Made by a program: the position numbers and the translations under genes. A DNA stretch of 34,281 nt from Odoribacter sp. Z80 (GTDB lineage Bacteria; Bacteroidota; Bacteroidia; Bacteroidales; Marinifilaceae): NCBI RefSeq assembly GCF_009935865.1, contig NZ_QWEL01000019.1:1-34281 (forward strand), given 5' to 3'. Below are positions 1-7,192 of the stretch, piece by piece. Within the stretch, counting starts at the first letter, position 1; each line of letters begins with the position of its first letter. A model generated the notes under the pieces. It did not search any database, had not been told where the DNA came from, and saw nothing but the letters and a program-made list of their open reading frames with translations.

Positions 1-29
1 CTGAGCAATACTAATGACCCGAAAGTTTA
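1..29 (+). rRNA. 23S rRNA, 3' end only
   Basis: The first bases match the conserved 3' terminus of 23S rRNA: a GAGC...ACTAATGA stretch followed by CCCGAAAG, equivalent to the E. coli end GGTACTAATGAACCGTGAGG. Only the last 29 or so bases lie in the window and the exact mature end cannot be fixed. A tRNA and 5S rRNA follow on the same strand, which confirms an rRNA operon running rightwards from outside the window. Confidence 0.8.
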
Positions 30-79
30 CTTGTTAGTGGATGTATATTTTTCTGATGTTTCCGGTGTAATGTCAAAAC

Positions 80-156
80 GGCGAGGTAGCTCAGCTGGTT
101 AGAGCGCATGATTCATAATCATGAGGTCGGCGGTTCAAGCCCGCCTCTCGCTACCA
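80..156 (+). tRNA. tRNA-Met (anticodon CAT), elongator type
   Basis: A complete 77-nt cloverleaf with encoded CCA. The acceptor pairs GGCGAGG with TCTCGCT (1:72 is G-U). The anticodon CAT is at 114-116 in a CATGA/TCATG stem, and the T loop is TTCAAGC. The anticodon stem lacks the three G-C pairs of the initiator tRNA, so this is elongator Met. A lysidine-modified tRNA-Ile(CAT) is a less likely alternative because the body resembles Met. It lies between 23S and 5S rRNA and is presumably cut from the rRNA transcript. Confidence 0.95.
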
Positions 157-216
157 ACGCAAGATTACTGAACAAGTGTGTTCATGGTACGTAGTCGTGA
201 ATTGAAAAATATTAAA

Positions 217-322
217 AGGTGTCTATAACCTGGGGGATCCACCTCTATCCATTCCGAACAGAGAAGTTAAGCCCCAGCGTGCCGATGGTACTGCCTTCCG
301 GTGGGAGAGTAGGTCGATGCCG
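217..322 (+). rRNA. rrf: 5S ribosomal RNA
   Basis: Contains the conserved 5S core (CCATTCCGAACAGAGAAGTT, then GCCGATGGTACT and GGGAGAGTAGG). The terminal helix pairs GGTGTC (218-223) with GATGCC (316-321), which sets the ends to within a few bases. It is the last gene of the rRNA operon and is followed at once by a terminator hairpin. Confidence 0.93.
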
Positions 323-330
323 AATTAGTG

Positions 331-366
331 AAGCGAGTTGCAGTGATGCGACTCGCTTTTTGTTTT
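331..366 (+). terminator. rRNA operon terminator
   Basis: The inverted repeat AGCGAGTTGCA / TGCGACTCGCT has a four-base loop and is followed by TTTTTGTTTT. It is an intrinsic terminator directly after 5S rRNA and before yaaA. Confidence 0.85.
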
Positions 367-392
367 GGATATGGAATAAAGAGTAGAAACGG

Positions 393-1163
393 ATGCAGAT
401 ATTATTATCTTGTGCTAAGGATATGACGATAAGGCCGGAGATTGTGACCGGGATATTAACGGAGCCACGATTTCAGCAAGAAGCCAACCGCCATGCCTTG
501 CAATTGGCTTCTTTCACAGCCGAGGAGTTGGGTAAGGCATTGAAATGTAATGCACGGTTGGCAGTACTGAATAAATTGCGTTATCTTTCTTTTTTTGATT
601 CGGAGGGAAGTGGGGCGGCTGTATTGTCGTATAATGGAGTGGCTTACCGTTATCTGAGGGCCTGGGAATTTACGGAATCAGATTTTGTTTATGCCAATAG
701 TCATTTGTGGATTTGTTCTTTTTTATATGGTTTGTTGCGGCCAATGGACCGTATTAAAAATTATCGTCTGGAGGGAAGTGTAAAATTACCGGATGATGAT
801 GCCCGAAATCTGTTTGATTTTTGGAAACCTTTGTTGACGGATGTATTGATTGATTCTGTGAAACAGGATGACGGTTGTTTGGTGCATCTTGCTACCGAAG
901 AAATGACCCGTTTGTTTGATTGGGCGCGTGTGAAGCGGGAAGTAAAAGTGATAGAACCCCGGTTTTTTATTCGTCAGGGGGAAAAACAGAAGACGGTAGT
1001 TGTGTATGCTAAAATGTGCCGTGGGGCTATGACTCGCTATATTCTTCAAAACCGCTTGACCTTGGCGGAGGAATTGACTGCTTTTTCTTTTGAAGGGTTT
1101 GATTATGAATCTCCAACTATCCAGGGAAATCCTGAAATATTGCGGTTCGTGTTGTCGGTGTAG
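393..1163 (+). CDS. yaaA: YaaA family protein (UPF0246/DUF328), peroxide stress
   Basis: A 256-aa soluble protein of the YaaA family, which in E. coli lowers free intracellular iron during H2O2 stress and binds DNA. Family landmarks are all present in order: SCAKDM near residue 6, YNGVAY near 80, LYGLLRPMDRIKNYRLEG near 110-127, KMCRGAMTRYI near 207, and FEGFDY near 235. The length is normal. The gene stands just downstream of the rRNA terminator and converges on the Crp/Fnr gene, with only 6 nt between the stop codons. No clear promoter was seen in the short gap after the rRNA terminator. The role in this organism is inferred from the family. Confidence 0.92.
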   Translation: MQILLSCAKDMTIRPEIVTGILTEPRFQQEANRHALQLASFTAEELGKALKCNARLAVLNKLRYLSFFDSEGSGAAVLSYNGVAYRYLRAWEFTESDFVYANSHLWICSFLYGLLRPMDRIKNYRLEGSVKLPDDDARNLFDFWKPLLTDVLIDSVKQDDGCLVHLATEEMTRLFDWARVKREVKVIEPRFFIRQGEKQKTVVVYAKMCRGAMTRYILQNRLTLAEELTAFSFEGFDYESPTIQGNPEILRFVLSV

Positions 1164-1169
1164 AAGGTA

Positions 1170-1889
1170 TTATCCCATCTGGTTGATTAGTTCCAGTTTT
1201 TCTTTATTGATGATTCGGATTTTTTTGCCTTCTAATTCGACTATTCCTTCGGTAGCAAAAGATGAAAGGGTCCGGATAGCATTGGCAGTTGTCATGTTGG
1301 ATAAGTTCGCCAGGTCTTCGCGGGTCAGGCATACTTTTAAAGTGCAATTATCCTCTTCATAGCCGTAGGTCTCTTTTAAAACCAATAACGCTTCTGCTAA
1401 TCGTCCCCGAATATGCTTTTGGGTCAGGGTGACTGTCCGCCGATTGGAAAAACCGAGGTCGGTAGCCAATGCCCGGATGATACTCATAGCCAGTTCAGGG
1501 GTGGTACGGACGATATTCATTATCAGGTCTGTTTGAATACGACAGACGATAGAATCTTCCAGCGCTTCGGCAGAGGCTATATGTATTTCTTCTGCAAAGA
1601 AAGCACGGTAGCCGATGAAACCGACAGGTTTGGCCATGCGTACGATTTGCTGTCTTCCTCCGATACCTTCTTTGTATATTTTTATTTTTCCGGAGAGCAA
1701 ACAGTGAAGTCCGGCGGGCATATCTCCTTCCTGGTATATGGCTTCACCTTTTCGGTACAGGGTACAAACCGAGGTTTTCAATATTTCTTGCTTTTCTTCG
1801 GGTTTCAGTTCCGAGAATAGGGAATGAGGATGGTTTATACAGTGTTGACACCACTTGTCATGTTGTTCTTTGTCAGTAATGATAGTCAT
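1170..1889 (-). CDS. Crp/Fnr-family transcriptional regulator with CX2C near the N terminus
   Basis: A 239-aa regulator: an N-terminal cyclic-nucleotide-binding-type beta roll (about residues 25-135, with GEAIYQEGD and LLSGKIKIY) and a C-terminal winged helix (about 150-225; LTREDLANLSNMTTANAIR is the recognition region). The ATG at 1889 was preferred because it lies one base after the nadE stop. An in-frame ATG at 1919 would add 10 residues and overlap nadE. Residues 13-17 read WCQHC, a CX2C pair placed like part of the FNR cluster ligands, but the third N-terminal cysteine of E. coli FNR is absent, so Fe-S sensing is not established. The effector is unknown. The gene is probably cotranscribed with nadE. 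Confidence 0.88.
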   Translation of the reverse strand: MTIITDKEQHDKWCQHCINHPHSLFSELKPEEKQEILKTSVCTLYRKGEAIYQEGDMPAGLHCLLSGKIKIYKEGIGGRQQIVRMAKPVGFIGYRAFFAEEIHIASAEALEDSIVCRIQTDLIMNIVRTTPELAMSIIRALATDLGFSNRRTVTLTQKHIRGRLAEALLVLKETYGYEEDNCTLKVCLTREDLANLSNMTTANAIRTLSSFATEGIVELEGKKIRIINKEKLELINQMG

Positions 1890-1890
1890 T

Positions 1891-3459
1891 TTAAAAAGGG
1901 TATTTTCTGCCAGTTCCAAAGGATTTTTTGCTTATTTTGATGATTGGCGGACATTGGGCACGTTTATAATCGTTTTGATAGAGTAACCGGATTATTTTGC
2001 GGACTGTCTCTTGCGGATAGCCCTGAGCTATGATTTTTTCCGGGGTCTCATTTTCTTCTATAAATCGTTTTAGGATTGCGTCCAGCTGATCGTATTCCGG
2101 CAAAGAGTCCTGGTCTTTCTGTCCGGGGCGTAATTCAGCGGAGGGGGCTTTGGAAATTGTATGTTGGGGGATGATTTCTTTTTCGCGGTTCAGATATGCA
2201 GCCAGTTCATAGACTTCTGTTTTATAAAGGTCTCCGATGACTCCTAATGAGCCGCATAAATCACCGTAAAGTGTTCCGTAGCCTACTGCGGCTTCACTTT
2301 TATTGGAAGTATTCAAGGCAATATAGCCGAATTTATTAGAGGTGGCCATTACCAGCATACCCCGTATTCTGGCCTGAATATTTTCTTCTGCTACATTGAA
2401 GGGATGATTTTGAAATAGAGGATGTAGATTCTTGAGGTATTGTTCATATATTTCTCCGATGGGGATAATTTCATGGGGGATATTCAGGTTTCGGGCCAAG
2501 GCTTTTGCATCTGTAACGGAATGGTCTGAGGAAAAATGGGAGGGCATTAATAAACCCATAATGTTTTCAGATCCGAGGGCTTCTGTTGCAAGAGCCGCGA
2601 CAACGGCGGAATCAATACCTCCGGAAAGTCCCAGTATAGCTTTGCTGAAACCGTGTTTCCGGAAATAGTCTTTGATGCCAAAGACAAGAGCCTGGTGTAT
2701 TAAGGCTATCTTATTTTCCGGGCGGTGGGGAAGGGCTGGAAGATTTCCGGTTTTGTTGGTGTCTATGATTTGAAAATCCTCTTCAAATCCCGCCAGTTGG
2801 TAGACGATTTTACCTTGGTGGGTACTGAAGAATGAATTGCCGTCGAATAAAACAGAGGTATAACTGCCGCAATGATTTAAGGCGATGATATTTTTGCCGT
2901 ATTTTCGGGCAAGGGCTGTTACTGTCTGTTTTTTAGTTTGCAAACTATCCTGGGTAAAAGGAGTCATTCCTAAGAAAATAACGAAACTATCCTTGTTTTC
3001 AATATATTCTGCTTCATATTCATCGAAAATGATACGGATATTTTGATTTTTATAGCGGATTGGTGTGTTATCTTCTCCTGCGATAAAATATCTGCTTTCA
3101 TTGAAAATGTCGTAATCGCTTAATATATTTTTATGTACACCATCCACAACTTCCCCGTTTTGGATAAAATAGGCGGAGTTGTACATGATGCCATTGGTGG
3201 AGTCTAAGTTGGGGGCGCCGACAATAGCAGCTATACGGGTACAGTGGCTGGCTATTTTTTCAATGGCCATGCGGCTTTCTGTGATAAAATCTTCCTGTTC
3301 CAGGAAATCTTGCGGAAGAGCTCCGCACACAGCTAATTCCGGAAATACAATTAATTCCGCTTTGTTTTGTTGGGCCTTGTGAATGGCTGAAATTATTTTT
3401 TCGCTGTTGCCAGCGATGTCACCTGCTTTATAATTGAGTTGAGGTAGTGCTATTTGCAT
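1891..3459 (-). CDS. nadE: NAD+ synthetase, two-domain NadE with altered glutaminase site
   Basis: A 522-aa NadE, which makes NAD+ from deamido-NAD+ using ATP. The C-terminal synthetase domain is intact: ATP-pyrophosphatase loop SGGIDS at 279-284, NTSNKSE near 383-389, and KAPSAELRPGQKDQDSLP near 437-454. The N-terminal half (1-235) has the nitrilase fold that normally frees ammonia from glutamine. Its Glu (E41, FPELAVCG) and Lys (K110, GVHKN) are present, but the catalytic Cys position (usual ICED) reads FDEY, so Asp146 or a neighbour replaces Cys. Glutamine hydrolysis is therefore doubtful, and the enzyme may use free ammonia. It is followed by the Crp/Fnr gene with a 1-nt gap. Confidence 0.93.
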   Translation of the reverse strand: MQIALPQLNYKAGDIAGNSEKIISAIHKAQQNKAELIVFPELAVCGALPQDFLEQEDFITESRMAIEKIASHCTRIAAIVGAPNLDSTNGIMYNSAYFIQNGEVVDGVHKNILSDYDIFNESRYFIAGEDNTPIRYKNQNIRIIFDEYEAEYIENKDSFVIFLGMTPFTQDSLQTKKQTVTALARKYGKNIIALNHCGSYTSVLFDGNSFFSTHQGKIVYQLAGFEEDFQIIDTNKTGNLPALPHRPENKIALIHQALVFGIKDYFRKHGFSKAILGLSGGIDSAVVAALATEALGSENIMGLLMPSHFSSDHSVTDAKALARNLNIPHEIIPIGEIYEQYLKNLHPLFQNHPFNVAEENIQARIRGMLVMATSNKFGYIALNTSNKSEAAVGYGTLYGDLCGSLGVIGDLYKTEVYELAAYLNREKEIIPQHTISKAPSAELRPGQKDQDSLPEYDQLDAILKRFIEENETPEKIIAQGYPQETVRKIIRLLYQNDYKRAQCPPIIKISKKSFGTGRKYPF

Positions 3460-3482
3460 GATTTTTACTTTTCATTTTCATT

Positions 3483-3501
3483 CTGAAATTTTGAATTTCA
3501 G
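3483..3501. promoter_or_regulatory. Palindrome in the nadE/gldB divergent region, possible operator
   Basis: Perfect 8-bp arms CTGAAATT and AATTTCAG are separated by TTG. The palindrome sits between the divergent nadE and gldB starts, immediately upstream of the gldB -7 element. The position fits a repressor or activator site. The binding protein is unknown; the neighbouring Crp/Fnr product is one candidate. Confidence 0.45.
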
Positions 3502-3502
3502 T

Positions 3503-3510
3503 TATCTTTG
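3503..3510 (+). promoter_or_regulatory. Promoter -7 element of the gldB-fau1 operon
   Basis: TATCTTTG matches the Bacteroidetes -7 consensus TAnnTTTG, 22 nt before the gldB ATG. No good TTTG is seen at the expected -33 spacing, so the promoter may be weak or activator dependent. Confidence 0.55.
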
Positions 3511-3531
3511 CTGTAAAAATACACTTTTAGA

Positions 3532-4548
3532 ATGAAATTAGTAAAGATTTTGGCGAAGTTTATTGTTACTGGTTTGATAGGAAGCTTCATGTTGGGGGGG
3601 TGTAAAGATAGGAAAGTACCTGATGTGAGTTCTTTGTTGCAACCGGTAGAGATTGGACGTTTGGATATGGAATTATTTCGTTTGGATACGCTTTTGCCGG
3701 ATGTGCTGGTTTTGAAAAATAAATATGGACGTTATTGGGATGCCTATACCGCGGGGGTGTTGAATTTAGGTACGGTGGCGGATTCAGATTTTATGAATGT
3801 GTTTCCCTTGTTTATAAAGGATAGAGTGATGAGAGAAGTGGCGGATTCGGTGGCTCTTGCCTTTCCGGATATGAAAGACCAGGAGGAGGAATTGAGCCTC
3901 GCTTTTGCCTATTATGCCTATTATTTCCCGGGGTATCTGATTCCTCGGGTGTATACCCATATTTCCGGATTTAATCAGTCTGTTATTGTTGATAGTGCTA
4001 TTGTTGGGATAGGATTGGATAATTACCTGGGGGAGCATTGTATTTTTTACAATATGCTGGCTGTGCCTGTTCCGGTGTATGCAAGAAAGAAAATGACCGG
4101 GGATGATATCGTGCGGGATGTCTTGTCGGGGTGGATATGTTCGGAGTTTCCATTCCGTCCGGTGAAAAATGATTTGATTAGCGGAATGATTTATCAGGGG
4201 AAAGTTGCTTATTTGTTGGAAAAATTATTTCCGTTGCGTGCTGTTCATTGGTTATTGGGATTTACTCCGGAACAGGAAAAATGGTGTGAGGATAATGAAA
4301 GTCAGATCTGGGGCTTTTTAATTGAAAACAATTATCTGTTTACTACCCAGCAGAAAGTGGTCATGAAATATTTGAATGATGCTCCTTACACTTCCGGAAT
4401 GCCATTGGAGTCTCCCGGAAAGACGGTGGTCTGGACTGGTTTTCAGATTGTAAGAAAATATATGGAAAAAGAACCGGGTGGAATGGAGGAATTGATGAAA
4501 GAACAGGATTACCATAAGATATTGCGGGTCTCGGGATATAGGCCTTAG
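3532..4548 (+). CDS. gldB: GldB-family lipoprotein
   Basis: A 338-aa predicted outer- or periplasm-facing lipoprotein. It has a basic N terminus, a hydrophobic stretch and the lipobox LGGC with the lipidated Cys at 24. The body matches the GldB family: PVEIGRLDMELFRLD near 38-52, ISGFNQSVIVDSAIVGIGLD near 145-164 followed by NYLG, and WSGW-like aromatic segments later. GldB is essential for gliding in Flavobacterium johnsoniae, but homologues are widespread in non-gliding Bacteroidales and the molecular function is not settled. It is the first gene of a two-gene operon, 18 nt before the folate gene. Confidence 0.85.
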   Translation: MKLVKILAKFIVTGLIGSFMLGGCKDRKVPDVSSLLQPVEIGRLDMELFRLDTLLPDVLVLKNKYGRYWDAYTAGVLNLGTVADSDFMNVFPLFIKDRVMREVADSVALAFPDMKDQEEELSLAFAYYAYYFPGYLIPRVYTHISGFNQSVIVDSAIVGIGLDNYLGEHCIFYNMLAVPVPVYARKKMTGDDIVRDVLSGWICSEFPFRPVKNDLISGMIYQGKVAYLLEKLFPLRAVHWLLGFTPEQEKWCEDNESQIWGFLIENNYLFTTQQKVVMKYLNDAPYTSGMPLESPGKTVVWTGFQIVRKYMEKEPGGMEELMKEQDYHKILRVSGYRP

Positions 4549-4566
4549 GAAAATGAAAGAAATAAA

Positions 4567-5136
4567 ATGGAGACAGTAAAAAAAGAAGTCAGGAAACAGA
4601 TTCGGGAATTGAAAAAAAGGTTCTCTTCGGAGGAAAAGAAGAGAATGTCTGAATCGGTATGGGCGAAAGTGGAACAGGATGAATATTTTCGGGAGGCCCG
4701 GATTGTACTTGCTTATTGGTCTATGGAAGACGAGGTGTTTACACACGATTTTATCTGTAAATGGGCCGGACGGAAGACGATACTATTACCTTGTGTGCGG
4801 GGTGAGGAATTGGATATCCGTTATTTTGAAGGAACAGACCGACTTTGTCCGGGAGAAGGTTTTGCAATACCGGAGCCTGTAGGAAATCTTTTTACGAATC
4901 TGGAGCAGATAGACTTGATGATTGTGCCGGGGGTTGCTTTTGACCTTCAGGGGAACCGGTTGGGGCGCGGTAAAGGATATTACGATAAAATCTTATCCCG
5001 GACAAAGGCTTATAAAGTGGGTGTGTGTTTTGATTTTCAGCTTATTGCCCAGGTGCCGGTTGAAGAACATGATGTAAGGATGGACCAGGTTGTGTGGAGC
5101 GGAAAACCGGATAAAAAAGCGGAGCCTCTTTCCTGA
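4567..5136 (+). CDS. fau1: 5-formyltetrahydrofolate cyclo-ligase
   Basis: A 189-aa cytoplasmic enzyme that converts 5-formyl-THF plus ATP to 5,10-methenyl-THF, returning a storage folate to the one-carbon pool. The family signature is clear: RLGRGKGYYDKIL near 139-151, preceded by the MIVPGVAFD segment near 118-126. An N-terminal KKEVRKQIRELKKRFS helix carries the basic ATP/substrate-binding residues. Length is typical of the YgfA/MTHFS family. The stop codon lies in the loop of the downstream terminator. It is cotranscribed with gldB, a pairing that gives no obvious functional link. Confidence 0.93.
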   Translation: METVKKEVRKQIRELKKRFSSEEKKRMSESVWAKVEQDEYFREARIVLAYWSMEDEVFTHDFICKWAGRKTILLPCVRGEELDIRYFEGTDRLCPGEGFAIPEPVGNLFTNLEQIDLMIVPGVAFDLQGNRLGRGKGYYDKILSRTKAYKVGVCFDFQLIAQVPVEEHDVRMDQVVWSGKPDKKAEPLS

Positions 5137-5155
5137 GAGACTCCGTTTTATTTTT
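5120..5155. terminator. Terminator between fau1 and the ferredoxin gene
   Basis: CGGAG (5120-5124) pairs with CTCCG (5141-5145), with an inner CTCT/AGAG helix, followed by TTTTATTTTT. The fau1 stop codon falls within the loop. It acts for the plus strand and lies just beyond the ferredoxin stop on the minus strand. Confidence 0.75.
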
Positions 5156-5168
5156 CACGCTATGGTTA

Positions 5169-5339
5169 TTAAGCTTGTTTGATTGCTTCAACCGGACATT
5201 GTGCAGCACAAGTACCGCAATCAGTGCAAGTGTTAGCATCAATTTCATAGTGATCAGCCCCCATTGAAATAGCACCTACCGGGCATTCTCCTTCGCATGA
5301 ACCGCAACAAATACAGTCATCAGATATTACGTAAGCCAT
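5169..5339 (-). CDS. 2[4Fe-4S] ferredoxin, 56 aa
   Basis: A short gene encoding a clostridial-type ferredoxin with two CX2CX2CX3CP motifs: C9, C12, C15, C19-P in the first half and C38, C41, C44, C48-P in the second. The protein starts MAYVISDDCICCGSC and ends PVEAIKQA. It carries electrons at low potential between oxidoreductases in the cytoplasm, for example for pyruvate:ferredoxin oxidoreductase, as expected of a gut anaerobe. It is a single-gene unit convergent with fau1. The start is fixed by the conserved length of the family. Confidence 0.93.
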   Translation of the reverse strand: MAYVISDDCICCGSCEGECPVGAISMGADHYEIDANTCTDCGTCAAQCPVEAIKQA

Positions 5340-5458
5340 TTTTTATAGTTTTATTGATTAATAATATGCGAAATTAAAACCAATATTTGAAAGAAAAAAA
5401 CTTTTACCTGATTTTTGTATGATTCCAAGATGAATTTTTGCAGAAGGGAAGTGGATGT

Positions 5459-5490
5459 GTTGGAGGTGTTAAATTTATTTTGTACCTTTG
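5459..5490 (+). promoter_or_regulatory. Promoter of the rplY-pth operon
   Basis: GTTG (5459-5462), 20 nt, then TACCTTTG (5483-5490), a perfect TAnnTTTG element. Transcription would begin near 5497, leaving a leader of about 100 nt before rplY. Confidence 0.7.
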
Positions 5491-5528
5491 CCCGGCAAAA
5501 TTACGGGGGATTGTTAAAATCGTGTGAT

Positions 5529-5573
5529 GGGGAAGCAGGTTGGCTTAGATCCCCGGAGTGAAAACCTGTTTTT
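5529..5573 (+). promoter_or_regulatory. Structured rplY leader: pseudoknot or attenuator
   Basis: Two helices interleave: GGGGA (5529-5533) with TCCCC (5550-5554), and CAGGTT (5536-5541) with AACCTG (5563-5568). Together they would make an H-type pseudoknot. The second helix alone is followed by TTTTTG and looks like a weak terminator. This is a plausible control element, perhaps autoregulation by L25, but no known leader family was recognised. Confidence 0.45.
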
Positions 5574-5596
5574 GAGTAACACAAAAATAATTTGTT

Positions 5597-6169
5597 ATGC
5601 AAGTATTTGAATTAAAGGGAGAATTAAGAAGTGATTTAGGTAAAAAAGCTACAGCAGCATTGAGAGCTCAGGGAAAAATTCCTTGTGTACTTTACGGAGG
5701 TCAGGAGAATGTGCATTTTGCTGTAGTAGAGAAGGATTTACAGAAATTATTGTATACTCCTATTGTTTATATTGTTAAGTTGCACCTTGCTGGTAAAGAA
5801 TATGAGGCAGTAATGCGTGAGCTGCAATTCCACCCGGTTAGTGACCGTATTTTACATCTGGATTTTTATCAAATTTCCGATAATAAACCGGTTGTCATGG
5901 AGGTGCCTGTGAAATTGCAGGGATTTGCTGAAGGTGTGCAAGCTGGTGGTAAGTTGTCTTTGGTTGTTCGTAAATTGAAGGTGAAAGCTGTGCCTGCTAA
6001 TTTGCCAGGTGAGATAGTTCTGGATGTGACCAACCTGGGATTAGGCAAATCCATCAAAGTGAAAGATTTGTCTTTCGAGAAGTTTGAAATCGTTAATGCT
6101 AAAGAAGTGGTCATTGCACAGGTTAAATTGACACGTGCTGCCCGTGCGGCTGCTCAAGAAGCAAAATAA
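5597..6169 (+). CDS. rplY: 50S ribosomal protein L25 / Ctc-type
   Basis: A 190-aa long-form L25 (TL5/Ctc type) that binds 5S rRNA in the large subunit central protuberance. The N-terminal 5S-binding domain (about 1-92) shows ELRSDLGKKATAALRAQGK and PCVLYGGQ, with HPVSDRILHLDFYQI near 84-98. The C-terminal beta domain spans about 95-190 and ends in an Ala/Arg-rich tail. It is the first gene of a five-gene operon with pth only 10 nt downstream, an order (rplY-pth) widely conserved in bacteria. Confidence 0.95.
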   Translation: MQVFELKGELRSDLGKKATAALRAQGKIPCVLYGGQENVHFAVVEKDLQKLLYTPIVYIVKLHLAGKEYEAVMRELQFHPVSDRILHLDFYQISDNKPVVMEVPVKLQGFAEGVQAGGKLSLVVRKLKVKAVPANLPGEIVLDVTNLGLGKSIKVKDLSFEKFEIVNAKEVVIAQVKLTRAARAAAQEAK

Positions 6170-6179
6170 TTGAAAAATT

Positions 6180-6749
6180 ATGAAGTATCTTATTGTTGGG
6201 TTAGGAAATATCGGCCCGGAATATCAGGATACGCGGCATAATATTGGATTTAGTGTGTTGGACGCCTTTGCTAAGGCGTCCAATGCTGTTTTTGAAGAGC
6301 AACGTTATGGAGCGGTTTGTGAAGTGAAGGTGAAAGGCAGAACGTTGGTCTTACTGAAGCCGAATACTTATATGAATCTTAGTGGGAAGGCTGTGAATTA
6401 TTGGCTGCAGAAAGAGAAAGTAGCTTTGGAGAATTTACTGGTGGTAGTGGATGATTTGGCATTGCCTTTCGGGACCTTACGCTTGAGGGGACAAGGTAGT
6501 GACGGTGGGCATAACGGTTTAAAAAATATCAATGCTTTGTTGGGCAGTAATGCTTATGCTCGTTTGCGTTACGGGATAGGAAATGATTTCCTGAGAGGTC
6601 AGCAGGTAGATTATGTGCTCGGAACCTGGACGGAGGATGAAGGAAAGGAATTGCCGGAGTTACTGAAAAGGGGGGGCGAAATTATTACCTGTTTTGTATT
6701 GCAGGGAATTGCACGGACAATGAATGTTTTTAATACCAGTAAAAAGTAG
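6180..6749 (+). CDS. pth: Peptidyl-tRNA hydrolase
   Basis: A 189-aa enzyme that releases peptides from prematurely dissociated peptidyl-tRNA and recycles the tRNA. The catalytic residues are visible: N10 (GLGN), H20 (DTRHNIGF), N66 in [10 protein letters not shown]92 in [11 protein letters not shown] and N112 in DGGHNGL. Length and domain content match bacterial Pth. It is the second gene of the rplY operon, 21 nt before hslR. Confidence 0.96.
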   Translation: MKYLIVGLGNIGPEYQDTRHNIGFSVLDAFAKASNAVFEEQRYGAVCEVKVKGRTLVLLKPNTYMNLSGKAVNYWLQKEKVALENLLVVVDDLALPFGTLRLRGQGSDGGHNGLKNINALLGSNAYARLRYGIGNDFLRGQQVDYVLGTWTEDEGKELPELLKRGGEIITCFVLQGIARTMNVFNTSKK

Positions 6750-6770
6750 CAGAATAGAAAAATCCTGACG

Positions 6771-7166
6771 ATGGAAGAAGAGAAAATCCGGATAGACAAA
6801 TGGTTGTGGGCGGTGAGAATTTTTAAGACCCGTTCTTTGGCTGCGGAAGAGTGTGCTAAAGGGCATGTGACTATCGGGGAGGTTCATGTGAAAGCTTCGC
6901 GGGAATTGAAAGGGGGGGAGATCGTAAAGGTAAGGATGTCGCCGATAGAGAGGCATTATTTAGTAAAACAATTGACCGGGAAGCGAATGTCGGCTCAATT
7001 GGCAGTTCAGTTTGTAGAGGATGTTACTCCTCCCGAAGCTTTAGCATTGTTGAATGCCGTAAAGGTATATGGTTTCGAGTCGAGAGCACGGGGATTAGGA
7101 CGTCCGACAAAACGGGATCGCCGGATGATTGACAGACTGAAAAGTGGAGAAGGGGATGATGAATGA
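6771..7166 (+). CDS. hslR: S4-domain RNA-binding protein, HslR/Hsp15-like
   Basis: A 131-aa basic protein with an S4 RNA-binding domain at the N terminus (IRIDKWLWAVRIFKTRSLA at residues 5-23, then GHVTI). In E. coli, Hsp15 binds the free 50S subunit carrying a stranded nascent chain, which fits its place right after peptidyl-tRNA hydrolase. The C-terminal tail is rich in Arg and Lys (GLGRPTKRDRRMIDRL near 107-122). Cotranscribed with pth. Confidence 0.9.
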   Translation: MEEEKIRIDKWLWAVRIFKTRSLAAEECAKGHVTIGEVHVKASRELKGGEIVKVRMSPIERHYLVKQLTGKRMSAQLAVQFVEDVTPPEALALLNAVKVYGFESRARGLGRPTKRDRRMIDRLKSGEGDDE

Positions 7167-7192
7167 ATTTGCGGTTGTAAATTATAGTTATT

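Noticed and set aside
80-156. Reading the CAT tRNA as initiator Met or as tRNA-Ile with lysidine
   Set aside because: The anticodon stem lacks three G-C pairs, and the body resembles elongator Met more than tRNA-Ile(CAT).
4318-4746. A 142-codon frame antisense to gldB and fau1
   Set aside because: It is Phe- and His-rich shadow sequence over two well-supported genes.
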